A DNA stretch of 64,000 nt from Streptomyces sp. RKAG293 (GTDB lineage: Bacteria > Actinomycetota > Actinomycetes > Streptomycetales > Streptomycetaceae), in contig NZ_JAJOZB010000001.1 in assembly GCF_023701745.1 (NCBI RefSeq), positions 1 to 64,000 on the forward strand. The letters are read 5' to 3'. The position numbers and the translations under genes are program-made. This document shows positions 1 through 9,116 of the stretch, piece after piece. Position 1 is the stretch's first letter. Every line of letters begins with the position of its first letter. The notes beneath the pieces are model-generated. The model worked only from the letters and a program-made list of their open reading frames with translations. It was not told where the DNA came from and ran no database searches.

Positions 1-849
1 CGGGGCGTTCAGCCACGCCGCGACCGCGTCGCGCAGGAACGGGTGACGGGCGGCGTCGGCGTGCCACGGGTCGCCGGCGGTGATGTAGATCCGCTCCACC
101 GTCGCGGGCAGCACCGCGTACACCGCGGCCAGAATCTCCGCCACCGACCCGGCGCCCAACTGCACGCGCACCGTCTGGTCACGGTGCACCAGGACACCAG
201 TGGTGGTGTCGAGGAACGCCATCGCGCGGGCCTGCTGGGTGAAGTTCGGTCGGGTCGATGTCAGGTTCGGCGTCACGGCAAACCAGCGGTCGCCTTCCGG
301 GCCTGCCGGGATCGACGGGAGGTCCCGCTCCCCCGCATCCGGCGCCGTGACCGGCACGGGTACCGAGACGGTGGCCGCCGTTGCCGGGACGTCGCCGTGC
401 TCCTGGTCCTCGACGGCCTCGTCCGTGGCGGCGGCCTCCGGGGCCCCCGGCGGGGCAACGAGGTCGGCGGCCTCGGGCACCACTTCGGCGGCTGCGGCCG
501 GGGCGGGGTGGCGCAGGTCCGGAACGAGCGCTCCCGCAGCGGCGATCGTCCCTGCGGGCGCCTGCGGCGCGGCGTGATCATCGGGGTGTGCGGGGGCCGG
601 TGCGGGTGTGTCAGGTCCGCAGGCGGGCGGCGGTGGGCCCAGGGCAGGTACCAGGGCGACCACGTCGATCACCGCCAGGCCGGCGGCCGGGGCGATCCGG
701 TCGGCCTTCGCCTTGTCATGCTCCGCCAGCAGCACGATCCGCCGGCCGCGCTCCGCCTCGAGCTTCGCCAGGACGGCCTGCGCCTTCTTGATGTCGTCGC
801 GCAGCGTGCGCAGTTCGGCCAGGGCGGTGGTGTAGGTCTTGGCGTCCAT
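1..849 (-). CDS. Hypothetical protein, 3' end beyond window
   Basis: An open frame of 283 codons runs without a stop from an ATG to the left edge, so the C-terminus is missing. The first 45 residues are charged and probably helical (a lysine/glutamate/leucine-rich segment). A long Ala/Pro/Glu-rich linker follows (about residues 60-190), then a folded-looking part that begins near a DRWFAVTP segment. Its ATG overlaps the stop of the upstream helix-turn-helix gene (ATGA), so the two are co-translated and probably act together. I do not recognise the family. The context suggests a plasmid or integrative-element accessory protein. Confidence 0.7.
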   Translation of the reverse strand, partial: MDAKTYTTALAELRTLRDDIKKAQAVLAKLEAERGRRIVLLAEHDKAKADRIAPAAGLAVIDVVALVPALGPPPPACGPDTPAPAPAHPDDHAAPQAPAGTIAAAGALVPDLRHPAPAAAAEVVPEAADLVAPPGAPEAAATDEAVEDQEHGDVPATAATVSVPVPVTAPDAGERDLPSIPAGPEGDRWFAVTPNLTSTRPNFTQQARAMAFLDTTTGVLVHRDQTVRVQLGAGSVAEILAAVYAVLPATVERIYITAGDPWHADAARHPFLRDAVAAWLNAP

Positions 850-1487
850 CACGATCCCTGATGCGGTGCGGATGAGGTGGCGGCATGGCCGCTGGTGGAG
901 CGGGTCGTGACGTAGGCGATGGCCCCGCCCGAGTGCGATTCCAGACGAGTTCCCAGCAACAGGCCGGCGGTAGCCCTGCCCTCGGCGTCCGGGGCGGTCA
1001 GGTGGGTGACCGGGCGGACCAGGTCGGTGAGGTGACCGGCCAGGACGGCGTCGGGGAAGGAGTGACGGCCCGGTGCGCTCTTCTCCCAGCGCTGGAGGCC
1101 GGTCAGGACAGCCACGACGTATCCCGACAGGGTGATCGGCAGTACTCCCCCGGCCGCGACGGCCGCCGCATCGCAGCGCCAGTTCCCTCGCAGCGCGGCA
1201 AGCAGGTCAGTGGGCGGCAGGTCGGCAGCGAAACCGATCCACCGCTGGTTGCCGTCGGGGGCGGGGCGAGCCGTATCCACCCGCAGCACGGCAAGTTCGG
1301 GTGCCGCCAGCTGGTCCAGCGGAGCCGGCGCCCGGTCCCGCAGGGCTTGGACCACGGGCAGCGGAACCATGACCCGGTTGCCCCGGCGCGACAGGCCCGG
1401 CAGGACCCCGGCGTGCACGAGGCGGCGGAACGTCGTGACAGCGCAGCCGAGTTCCTCAGCTGCCTGCCCCGTCGTCAACAGCACCAC
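849..1487 (-). CDS. Helix-turn-helix DNA-binding protein (MerR/excisionase-type HTH)
   Basis: A 212-residue protein. Residues 5-50 form a MerR/excisionase-like helix-turn-helix: TTGQAAEELGCAVTTFRRL, then a GVLPG turn and a basic wing. This resembles the short HTH of element-encoded regulators. The remaining 160 residues (a WIGFAADLP segment, then a possible ligand or dimer region) are not recognised. The stop overlaps the start of the next gene by ATGA, so the two form an operon. A DNA-binding role is inferred from the HTH only. Confidence 0.75.
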   Translation of the reverse strand: MVLLTTGQAAEELGCAVTTFRRLVHAGVLPGLSRRGNRVMVPLPVVQALRDRAPAPLDQLAAPELAVLRVDTARPAPDGNQRWIGFAADLPPTDLLAALRGNWRCDAAAVAAGGVLPITLSGYVVAVLTGLQRWEKSAPGRHSFPDAVLAGHLTDLVRPVTHLTAPDAEGRATAGLLLGTRLESHSGGAIAYVTTRSTSGHAATSSAPHQGS

Positions 1488-1920
1488 GCCTCCTTACATA
1501 CAAACTCTGATATTTGATCAGGTGCATACGGTAGGGGGTGGGTGGGCGCCCGTCAACGAACAACACCCGCCACGTCGCTGACGCCGACCGTTGGGGCAAG
1601 GATCCCGTTGTGCCGTGCGGCTGTTCGCCGGTGCGGCCCGGGCGCGTGTGAGCGGGTCGAGCAGCGCGGTGCGCCCGAGGCCGGTCCACCGAGCGGGACA
1701 TCGATGGGCACCGGCTCCGGCGCGCCGGGCGTTCGGGACCGTCTCCGGGGGGGTGCGACCCCGGTCCGTACCGTCGTGGCAATTCCCGGCACTGTGCAGC
1801 GGCGACACCCGCCGGGCCGCGTCCTGCCCCCGAGGACATCCCCACCGGCCCCGCACGGCACGCCCGGTCTCGGGTCCACCGTTGTGTGGGTCGCCTGGGG
1901 CGATGCCGATTGCAGGAACC
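1488..1920. other. Intergenic, no supported gene
   Basis: Very GC-rich spacer between two minus-strand genes. Open frames exist on both strands but have low-complexity Arg/Pro/Gly composition and no ribosome-binding site. The promoter of the helix-turn-helix gene must lie at the left end (1490-1540, locally AT-richer). Confidence 0.5.
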
Positions 1921-3144
1921 TCAGATGCCGGTGCCGGCTGCCCGGGTGATCGAACGGGCCACCTGCCGCGCAAGGGTCGCCGGCCTCAGGTGGTGTTCCG
2001 CCCGCAGCAGGAAGCCCACCGGGGAGTCCTTGATCTGGGCGTCGTGCGCCTGCGCGGTGGCCTGGCGCAGCATGAACGTGGCCAGCGAGGCGCCGGCGAC
2101 CGTGACGGGGACCTGACCTGCGAAGTGGCCCAGGCTCAGGGCGGCGAGGCCGCCTACTTCGAATTTCATGTTGAGCGAGCTGGTCACTGCCTTGATGTTC
2201 AGGCTCTTCATCGCTTTCCGCAGGTTCTTCAGAGGTCCCTCGAAGTCGGTCTCCCAGGCCAGGCGCAGGTGGTGCTCGAACGCGGCGTGGTCCTCGATCC
2301 CCGCGACGCCGCGCTGAAGGGTGGCCGCGGTTGCGGCCACGGCCTGGGTGAAGGCGTCGAACTCGTCGCGGTAGCACGTGCGCAGCTCGATGATCTTGTC
2401 GGCGGAGACGGTTTCCAGGTTCGCGGGCAGGACACATCGCACGGCCATGATGGCCAGCCGATGCGCCGTGTCGGTGTCGACGGCCGGTTGGTGCTGTCCC
2501 AGGAGGACCTGGGTGATCCGGTCTTCGTCCCATCCTTGTGTCGCGGTGTGGGCGGCGACCTGGTCGGTGGTGGGGGCGTAGCGCGTCGTGCGGGCGAGCT
2601 CTGCGGTCAGGGCGCATTTGTAGACCCATGCCACCGAGGGATCGGTGGCGATCCAGTGGCCCCGCAGCTCGGACCGGCCGACGTCATCGGTCTGCACGGC
2701 CAAGTCCAGTGCCAGCAGGGCCTCGCGCAGCGTGGGGTCCACCTCGTCCCGGTGCAGCCCCGCCAACGGCCGACCCGCCCCACGGTGTCCTTCGTGTGGG
2801 GGGCGTAAGGATGGGTCGGCACCCGGTGTCCTGCTGCTTGAGGTTCCTTGAGAGTTCAGGAAATTCCTCCACCCGTGTGCCGCGCTGTACCATCGCCGGA
2901 GGGCCCTGCCATGATCCTCGATAACCCGAACAAAGGCGGGGGCGATTGCAGCTGCCGCAGCCTGCGGGTCCACATCGATCAGAAAGTCCAGCTCCGCGCA
3001 CAGCGCTCTGACGGCCGGTGGATCAGCCACAGGGAAGTCCCGGGGAACCACCCTGGCCAGGCGCGGCCAGTACAGAGCAGCGGCCTTCATCCACCGCTCG
3101 TCACGCACATGCACATACGGGTAGTACAGACCGATGTGCTCCAC
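1921..3144 (-). CDS. DUF6236 family protein
   Basis: About 407 residues. The N-terminus after the chosen GTG has the IGLYYPYVHVRDERW signature that I associate with the actinobacterial DUF6236 family. The rest is mainly helical, and a Gly/Ala-rich hydrophobic stretch near the C-terminus (GGLAALSLGHFAGQ) could be membrane-associating. A second in-frame GTG lies 12 bases upstream. I prefer the inner one because a GGGGAG ribosome-binding site precedes it. The function of DUF6236 is unknown to me. It stands alone, with spacers of 400 bp or more on both sides. Confidence 0.8.
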   Translation of the reverse strand: MEHIGLYYPYVHVRDERWMKAAALYWPRLARVVPRDFPVADPPAVRALCAELDFLIDVDPQAAAAAIAPAFVRVIEDHGRALRRWYSAAHGWRNFLNSQGTSSSRTPGADPSLRPPHEGHRGAGRPLAGLHRDEVDPTLREALLALDLAVQTDDVGRSELRGHWIATDPSVAWVYKCALTAELARTTRYAPTTDQVAAHTATQGWDEDRITQVLLGQHQPAVDTDTAHRLAIMAVRCVLPANLETVSADKIIELRTCYRDEFDAFTQAVAATAATLQRGVAGIEDHAAFEHHLRLAWETDFEGPLKNLRKAMKSLNIKAVTSSLNMKFEVGGLAALSLGHFAGQVPVTVAGASLATFMLRQATAQAHDAQIKDSPVGFLLRAEHHLRPATLARQVARSITRAAGTGI

Positions 3145-3608
3145 GGTGCTCCCCACATCCCAGGACCGGCTGATGGCCGAAGACCAGAACTGACCACGCT
3201 ACGGGCCGACATCGACCGGCGGGGTCAGGGCCGGCATTCTGATCGTCGCAACGCAATCGGTGGTGCTGCCACCGCCGAGCACGCCGGGCCCGGAGCGGGG
3301 CGAGGTCATCCAGTCACCCGGTGGTTATGGCGTCGGGCGTGTTGCTGGGCGGTCATCGGCCATCGTGTGGCGTGGTGCGGACGGCCGCGATACCCGCAGG
3401 CGTGGCCGCTCGTTATCAGGCGTCCGCCACCCGCTCGAGGGGCGAAATCCGGCCGACCTCCGTTCGGCAGGGTCGGACGCCGGTGAACGCCGGCGGACAA
3501 CAACGACCGACAACCACCGATGATGACCGCCCGCACGACCCCTCTGACCTGGCCTGATGGCATCCAGTTAGGGTTTTGGACCGGCGCGGATGCGCAACAC
3601 TCTCCTGT
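3145..3608. other. Intergenic divergent promoter region
   Basis: Separates the minus-strand DUF6236 gene from the plus-strand nuclease-like gene and should hold both promoters. I see no repeat, tRNA or convincing small ORF. Confidence 0.4.
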
Positions 3609-4106
3609 ATGTCGAGCTTTCAGCACAGGAAGGCCGTCGGTGACGCCCACGAGGTGCGCGTCGCCCAGGAACTCATCCACCGCGGATGGGCTGTCAATCC
3701 GTGGGGGCAGGGCGTGTTGACCGACCCCGTGCGGTACGCCCTGCGGGAATCGTACAGTTCGCTGCGCTGGACACCTGACCTCATCGCGGCGAAGGACCGC
3801 CAGGTCACTCTGATCGACTGCAAGAGCCGGATGACCAGCCGTGCCACCTGCCGTCACGTCGTGGAACGCGCCGCAGTCCACGCCCACCTCCAACTGGTGG
3901 CCTGGACGATGCTGCCCGTCTACTACGTCTTCGACAACCTCGACGTCCTCACCCCGTCCGACGTACTGACTGCAGGCCAGGACGGGCCCCGGACACCCGC
4001 CGGCTCCGGCACCCCCTACTACCTGATCCCCGCCGGCCGCTCCCTGCCCTTCGACACCACCTTCGAAACCCCACCACCCCACCACCAACTGCCCGCTGCC
4101 GCCTAA
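3609..4106 (+). CDS. PD-(D/E)XK nuclease-like protein
   Basis: About 165 residues from the ATG used here; an in-frame TTG 33 bases upstream is the alternative. The core pattern of the PD-(D/E)XK nuclease fold is visible: a helix containing a conserved E (HEVRVAQELIHRGW), then TPDLIAAKDRQ, a strand, and LIDCKSR, giving P-D...D-x-K. This layout is known from Holliday-junction-resolvase-like and restriction-type nucleases of mobile elements. The C-terminal 50 residues are Pro-rich. DNA cleavage is inferred from the motif. The substrate is unknown and no partner methylase is nearby. Confidence 0.7.
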   Translation: MSSFQHRKAVGDAHEVRVAQELIHRGWAVNPWGQGVLTDPVRYALRESYSSLRWTPDLIAAKDRQVTLIDCKSRMTSRATCRHVVERAAVHAHLQLVAWTMLPVYYVFDNLDVLTPSDVLTAGQDGPRTPAGSGTPYYLIPAGRSLPFDTTFETPPPHHQLPAAA

Positions 4107-4473
4107 CACGGACGGGACACCCGTCACCGGCGGGGCAGACTCCACCCGAGCAGAGCCCCGCATCTCCTGCTCCGGCGATCCGGAACATGACAGACCACAC
4201 AGCACCCTCGCGAGGCCGGCGTTGGCGGCCGAGCTGTACGCCACAGAGGCCTCCACCAGGCCCTGGCGGATGCTGAGGAGCTTCCCTCGTCGTCGATCGA
4301 CGCCGAGCCTGGAGCGCTCGCGACACGTGTCGGCTGACCGGACCTGCACACCGGAACGGGAACGGACGGACATCAGGAACCTCGACACGGGTCGTCCACC
4401 TTCGAATCCCACCCGAGCGTGCCGCTTGATCATGTCGCCGCACCGAGGAACCTCAAGATCCCGACAGAGTCCC
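4107..4473. other. Intergenic, convergent gene ends
   Basis: Lies between the ends of two convergent genes. Near 4402-4420 it carries a stretch resembling a tRNA T-loop with half of its stem. No cloverleaf can be drawn, so I do not call a tRNA, but an old attachment-site remnant is possible. Confidence 0.35.
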
Positions 4474-5568
4474 TCAGTGCGGGGCCTCATTCAATTTTCC
4501 GTCCATGGCGGCGTCAATCATGAGGCGCGCCTGGCGCTCTATCGCGGCGGGCTGGCCATTGAGGTTGTCCTCGACCTCTTTTGCGGGCATATCGAGGACG
4601 TTCCGGAGCTCGCCTGCCAGGGCAGGAAACCCTTCAAGGGCGGTCGCCATCGCGTCCAGATTCTCCTGCCATCCCACACGGATCATCCCAACAACCATCG
4701 GCACCAGCAGCAGGACGAAGTCAGGATGCTGGTCAAGGCGCCCGATCCCTTCCATCCCGGCGTAGTTGTCGTCGTCGAACGCGGCGCCTATCAACCTGGC
4801 GGCCAGCGGCAGGGAGCGGAACAGAACCACCACCAGCCGTCGGGAAGACTCCAACTCCGCGTCCGTCGCGTCGGCGAGAGCTTGCGCCATCGCGGGCACG
4901 GAGACGAGCTTGGCCGCGTCGAACAGATCCTTCGCCGGGCCGACAAGCCAAGGACCGGCTCCGTTGACACGCTGCCGACGTCCTGGAGAGATACCGAGCA
5001 CCATCTCGGCCGTCGCGGCTTCCTCCTCGGTCGTGCCGAGCGTTTCCCCGAGTGCGAATGACCGCAGCAGCGACTCGATTGCGCCGGACCGCTCGGCGGC
5101 CGCCACGCGCACCAGGCGCGGCAGAGCATTCGGCCCGCGCTTCGCAGCGAGGGTCGAGGCGACGGAGTTCAGTGTCGCCTCGCGCTCCGTGACCGGGTGC
5201 AGGCCCTCGCGCGAGGCCTCCGCCACAAGCTCGCGTTCCAGGGTCCGCGTCATGGTGCTCAGGTAGGCGCTCACGGAATCCCGCACGGCGTCGGCAGGGA
5301 TCGGGAAGCCATCCATCCAAAGCAGCACCCGCAGCGTGTCGGGGTTCTTCGTCTGCTCACGCCAGAGCATGAGGCTCACCAGTTGCCGCTCCGTACCGGG
5401 CGGGTACAGCCATACCGGCGTGAGTCCTCGGTTCGCCGCCCGCTTGGGGCGGGAGACCAGGCCCTGAGCACGGAAGGTCTCCAACATCCGTGCGCTGACG
5501 CCGTGCCCTGCCACGGCCCCGGTCTGGATCAGATCGGCGCCCTCGATACCGGCGCAGTCGTTGGTCAT
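4474..5568 (-). CDS. MerR-like regulator with large helical C-terminal domain
   Basis: About 364 residues from the ATG chosen (MTNDCAG). The frame stays open upstream but its composition is not protein-like. Residues 15-75 look like a winged MerR-type HTH: SARMLETFRAQGLVSRP, a wing with VWLYPPGTERQL, then LMLWREQTKNPDTLRVLLWM. The C-terminal 230 residues are helical with clusters of acidic and hydrophobic residues (an AAEMVLGISPGRR-like turn). I do not recognise this domain. A regulatory role is inferred from the HTH. It is monocistronic and ends facing the nuclease-like gene. Confidence 0.65.
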   Translation of the reverse strand: MTNDCAGIEGADLIQTGAVAGHGVSARMLETFRAQGLVSRPKRAANRGLTPVWLYPPGTERQLVSLMLWREQTKNPDTLRVLLWMDGFPIPADAVRDSVSAYLSTMTRTLERELVAEASREGLHPVTEREATLNSVASTLAAKRGPNALPRLVRVAAAERSGAIESLLRSFALGETLGTTEEEAATAEMVLGISPGRRQRVNGAGPWLVGPAKDLFDAAKLVSVPAMAQALADATDAELESSRRLVVVLFRSLPLAARLIGAAFDDDNYAGMEGIGRLDQHPDFVLLLVPMVVGMIRVGWQENLDAMATALEGFPALAGELRNVLDMPAKEVEDNLNGQPAAIERQARLMIDAAMDGKLNEAPH

Positions 5569-5758
5569 GGGGCAGCGTAGCCGTGCGGACGCCCTCGGAT
5601 AGGCCGCTGACCCACATTCGATCCAGGTACTCCCAGCGGAAGTCCCGATAACTTGCAAACCGGCATACGGGCCTTGTACCTGCACATTCGCCCTGATTCG
5701 CTGAGGACACCAAACCGAACCCGGGGCCAGTTCGACCCATCGACAGAAAGGCGCCATC

Positions 5759-5941
5759 GTGTCCAAGAAGCTCATTGCGGCGATCGCAGGCTCCTGCGCC
5801 CACACGATCACGAAGAGAGAGGCCCTCCGGTACGGGCTCCAGGACTGGCAGGCATCCGCGCTCGCATGGGCTGCCGGCGCAGCTGTCTCAGCAGCCGTCA
5901 TGCGCGCCTGGCACCTCGTCCACCAGGCGGACAGCACCTGA
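5759..5941 (+). CDS. Small hypothetical protein (60 aa)
   Basis: GTG start preceded by GAAAGG at a spacing of about 7. The 60-residue product has a basic N-terminus (MSKKLIAAIAGSC) and an Ala-rich hydrophobic middle (ASALAWAAGAAVSAAV), so a single membrane-associating helix is possible. It starts 190 bases from, and divergent to, the MerR-like gene. No family recognised. The ribosome-binding site and codon use support a real gene. Confidence 0.5.
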   Translation: MSKKLIAAIAGSCAHTITKREALRYGLQDWQASALAWAAGAAVSAAVMRAWHLVHQADST

Positions 5942-6156
5942 CGAGGAGCCGACCGATGACACATACCCCGCGTGGGAGCGGACCCTGGGGGCGAGCCGGC
6001 TCATCCCCAGGGTCCTGGGGCGGACCCGGGCCGTGGACAAGACGGCTGTATTACGGGTCGAGACATCTACGGCGGCATTCGGTTCGAGGTGAGGATACTC
6101 TTCCGATACGGAAGGCACCCTGGACCCGATGCTTCCAGGCAGGTTCGCGCAATACG

Positions 6157-7635
6157 TCAACGCGGTCCTGAGGCTGGGTTTCCGTCAGGATGGTGATGGA
6201 CCCAGCTCAGGCCTCCCAGGTCGAGGCGGTTCCGCGTCCGCGTCACGGCGACGTAGGCAAGGCGTGCTTCCGAATCGTCGATCGGTCCGGGCAAGGGGCA
6301 GTCGGCGGCGTCTTTGTGGTTGGTGTCTTTGGGCGCGGTGAAGTCGTCGGCAATCCGCACGTTGGCCCATTCACGACCTTTGGCCTTATGGGCGGTAGAG
6401 ACAGTGATCTGGGCCTGGTTCTCGTGGCTGAGCTGATCCACCGCGACTAGGACAGCCCGGGTGCCATGCTGGTCGATAAGGTCCACGAAGGCTTTTAGGT
6501 CCCGGCCTGCGGGGTCGTGTTCGGCGTACTCCTGCAGTTCGCCCCAGGTGGGGAAGAGCACCAGTTCTGGGTGAGAGGTCCGGCGTCCGTCCTTGAGATC
6601 TTGGGCGGCGGTGGTCAGAGCGCGCAGGCTGTGTCCTCCGCCGGCCAGGGCCATGGTCCGGCCTGCGGCCAGGTGGGTCATGACCTCGGTCATCGCGCCG
6701 ATGTTGGTGCGGCACAACACTGCGTCGGGGTCGTGGACTTCGCCGAGTTCGGTGCTGATCGCTTCGGTTCCGGTCAGGCGGATTGGGGCGTCGGCGATGG
6801 CCAGCCAGCGGTTGGCCTCGTCGGCCAGGCGGGGGCCGAAGCGGAAGGACTGCGACAGGGTCAGGGTGGTTCCGTTGAAGCCGGTCATGATGTCGCGGGC
6901 GCCGCGCCAGCCGTAGATGGCCTGGGCGGAGTCGCCGACCACGATGAGCTGGGCGTGCTCGCGCTGGGCGCAGAAGACTTGTTCCAGGACGGGGTTGGTG
7001 TCTTGGGCTTCGTCGAGTAGGAGGTAGTCGGCGTCGATGGTGGGGTCGGACAGTGCCCACAGTTTGAGGTAGTGGTCGTGATCGAAGCGCACCACCCCGT
7101 GCTCGGGGTGTTGGAGGTCGGCCCAGGCCTTGTGGGCGAAAGGCAGGAGCAGCTCGGTGAACTCGGCGTGGAGGTCTTTGTCTTCCAGGCCGCGCAGGGT
7201 CGGGATGTGGTGGGCGGTCAGGGTGCGGTCGGCGGAGTGGCAATAGCGGGCCACTGCGTGGAGCACGGTATGGGACAGCGTCCTGGCGGTGATGTCCCGT
7301 TCCCCAATCCGCACGGTCTGGGTCAGGCCCAGGGCCGCTCCGGTGCGCCAGCCTGCCTGGCGGGGGGCGTTCAGGCGTGGGGCGTAGCGGTGGCCGATGG
7401 CGGCGTAGGCCAGGGCGTGGGCGGTTTTGCAGTGCACGGTGCGGGGGAAGCGGGTGGCGGCGTCGAGGGCGATGGCTTTGTTGAAGGCGATGTAGCGGCC
7501 GCGGCGTTGGGTGCGCGAGGCGAGGAGGAGCAGGGTGCTGGTCTTGCCGGTGCCGGCGCCGGCCTGTAGGGCGAGGTGGTCGCCGGCGTGGAAGAGGTCG
7601 GCGGCTGCCGCTTGTTCGTCGGTGGGGTTCAGCAC
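6157..7635 (-). CDS. UvrD/Rep-type superfamily 1 DNA helicase
   Basis: 492 residues, shorter than full UvrD (about 720). Walker A is QAGAGTGKTS (residues 24-33) and Walker B/motif II is LLLDEAQDTNP (206-214). Motif III is GDSAQAIYGWRGA, and a C-terminal TVSTAHKAKGREW plus AYVAVTRTRNRL match motifs V and VI. These are the ATP-binding and ATP-hydrolysis signatures of SF1A helicases that unwind DNA 3' to 5'. The reduced 1B/2B region resembles helicases carried by mobile elements and defence islands. GTG start with GGAG five bases upstream. The DUF6083 gene lies 74 bases upstream on the same strand. Confidence 0.9.
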   Translation of the reverse strand: MLNPTDEQAAAADLFHAGDHLALQAGAGTGKTSTLLLLASRTQRRGRYIAFNKAIALDAATRFPRTVHCKTAHALAYAAIGHRYAPRLNAPRQAGWRTGAALGLTQTVRIGERDITARTLSHTVLHAVARYCHSADRTLTAHHIPTLRGLEDKDLHAEFTELLLPFAHKAWADLQHPEHGVVRFDHDHYLKLWALSDPTIDADYLLLDEAQDTNPVLEQVFCAQREHAQLIVVGDSAQAIYGWRGARDIMTGFNGTTLTLSQSFRFGPRLADEANRWLAIADAPIRLTGTEAISTELGEVHDPDAVLCRTNIGAMTEVMTHLAAGRTMALAGGGHSLRALTTAAQDLKDGRRTSHPELVLFPTWGELQEYAEHDPAGRDLKAFVDLIDQHGTRAVLVAVDQLSHENQAQITVSTAHKAKGREWANVRIADDFTAPKDTNHKDAADCPLPGPIDDSEARLAYVAVTRTRNRLDLGGLSWVHHHPDGNPASGPR

Positions 7636-7709
7636 GGTTGCTCCGGTGGGGTTGGAGGAGGGTGGTCGGGTCGCGTGGGGTCGTGGGTGCGGTGTTCGGT
7701 TGCGTGCGG

Positions 7710-8606
7710 TCAGGTTGGTGGTGGATGCGGTGGCGGAGGTTCCGGCAGGTTGGGGCCGCCTGCGGCGTGGTGGAGGGCATCGGGGGGTTGGGGGTGGATG
7801 TGTTGGTGGTGCAGGAAGGCGTCGAAGGGTTCCCAGCCGATCAGGGCGGTGTCGGCGGCGGAGGGTGTCGCGGCGTGGGTGGGGCAGCGTTGGGCGCGCC
7901 AGCGCAGTTGTTCGGTGTACGGCGGCTGGGTGAGGTCATAGGTGGCCATCACGGTGGGGATGTCCGGGGCGGTCAGGTGCCCGGTGGTGGCGGGTGTGGG
8001 GATGAGGATCCAGGTGCCGGGGGTGGTGCGTGGTGCGAGTAGGGGCAGGGTGCAGCGGTGGCGGGTGCGGGTCTGGGCGACGCAGGGGATCTGATCGACA
8101 GGCGTGGGGGCGAGGTAGAGCAGGTGGAGGAGTTGGACCGCGGGGCGGCGGAGAGGTGCTGGCGTTGATTCGGTGGCGGGCTGGCGTGGTGTGAAGCGGC
8201 CGGCGTCGAGGAGGCGGCGGGTGTTGAGCGCCAGGTTCCGGCGGGCCTCCTGCAGGCCGGGGCTACCGGGGTCCGGTGTGGCGGGGCACAGGGAGTGGTG
8301 GCGTACCCGGCACCAGGGCGAACCGTCCTGGGTCGGTCGGGCCACACCGGACAGCACGTGCCAGCGCTGGCCGTCTGGCACCAGGCGGGTGGGGAGTTCG
8401 CCGGGGTGCAGGGGGACGGCGCGGTTGGTGTCGCGGTAGTACCACTCGACGCGGTTGCCGCAGGCAGTGCAATGACCGGTCTGCCCGGAGCGCAGGAGTT
8501 TGGTGGGGCTGTCGGGGCTGACGCGCAGGGCGCGCGGGGGGCGGCGGTTCTTGGGGGTGCCGTCCCAGGCGAAGCCATCAGCGGCGGGGTTGTTGGTGGC
8601 GCGCAT
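7710..8606 (-). CDS. DUF6083 family protein
   Basis: 298 residues. The N-terminal half has the DUF6083 pattern: a basic start, PTKLLRSGQTG, a CTACGNRVEWYYR zinc-knuckle-like pair, PLHPGELP, RWHVLSG and GSPWCRVRHHSLCP, so four or more Cys/His residues could bind zinc. The C-terminal half is Pro/Thr/His-rich and ends in a proline run. Function unknown. It is upstream of the helicase gene in the same direction and likely cotranscribed with it. Confidence 0.75.
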   Translation of the reverse strand: MRATNNPAADGFAWDGTPKNRRPPRALRVSPDSPTKLLRSGQTGHCTACGNRVEWYYRDTNRAVPLHPGELPTRLVPDGQRWHVLSGVARPTQDGSPWCRVRHHSLCPATPDPGSPGLQEARRNLALNTRRLLDAGRFTPRQPATESTPAPLRRPAVQLLHLLYLAPTPVDQIPCVAQTRTRHRCTLPLLAPRTTPGTWILIPTPATTGHLTAPDIPTVMATYDLTQPPYTEQLRWRAQRCPTHAATPSAADTALIGWEPFDAFLHHQHIHPQPPDALHHAAGGPNLPEPPPPHPPPT

Positions 8607-8969
8607 GCGGTGAATGTCGCAGGTGACACGCCGCCACCGGGGTGCCGGAGCCGTGGCTGTCCCCCGGGAGGCGGCATTTCCCGTGCATGCGTTCGCCTAC
8701 TGGGTCATGTGTTCGTGTGCCGGTACCGGTCGGGTGGCGGCGGCCAGCCTCGCTCGGTGCTGCGGGCCTCGCCGACCGGGTGTCAGGCGGTCGGCGGGGC
8801 CGGCGGTTCGTGGCCGTCGCACAGGGTTCCCAGGAGTTGGTCGAGGGGGCTCCCAGGGCGTGGGCGAGGGCGTGCCAGGTGGCAGGACCTCACCGCCGCC
8901 GGCCACGATCCCGACGCTCTCCTCGCGTACGGAGACGTCGACCTGACCGAAGACGGTGCGGACGAGTCA
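8607..8969. other. Divergent intergenic region with possible regulator remnant
   Basis: Between DUF6083 (minus) and the small ORF/tmk operon (plus). On the minus strand near 8790-8880, a frame with a LDQLLGTLCDGHEPP-like ending and a shifted TWHALAHALG segment resembles the tail of an Xre-type HTH protein, but no start or intact frame exists. Promoters of both flanking operons should be here. Confidence 0.3.
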
Positions 8970-9116
8970 ATGCGTCAACGCGACGAGTTCGAGTTCAACT
9001 TCAGCGTCGGCATTCAGTTCGGAGACGTCCCCCTGACCCACGTCCGCTCGACCCTGGCGACGCTCACCCGCGAACAGCACGAGCGCAACCAGGCGCCCCC
9101 GCAGGCCGCAGCATGA
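8970..9116 (+). CDS. Small ORF coupled to thymidylate kinase gene
   Basis: 48 residues from the first ATG (MRQRDEFEFNFSVGIQF...). Its TGA overlaps the tmk ATG (ATGA), a strong sign of translational coupling. The same frame upstream (ending DLTEDGADES) is protein-like but has no ATG/GTG, so this may be the tail of a longer, truncated gene. Acidic and aromatic-rich; family unknown. Confidence 0.45.
   Translation: MRQRDEFEFNFSVGIQFGDVPLTHVRSTLATLTREQHERNQAPPQAAA

Noticed and set aside
4395..4425. tRNA-like T-loop (TTCGAATCCCACC)
   Set aside because: Only the loop and one stem half fit. No anticodon arm or acceptor partner can be drawn on either strand.
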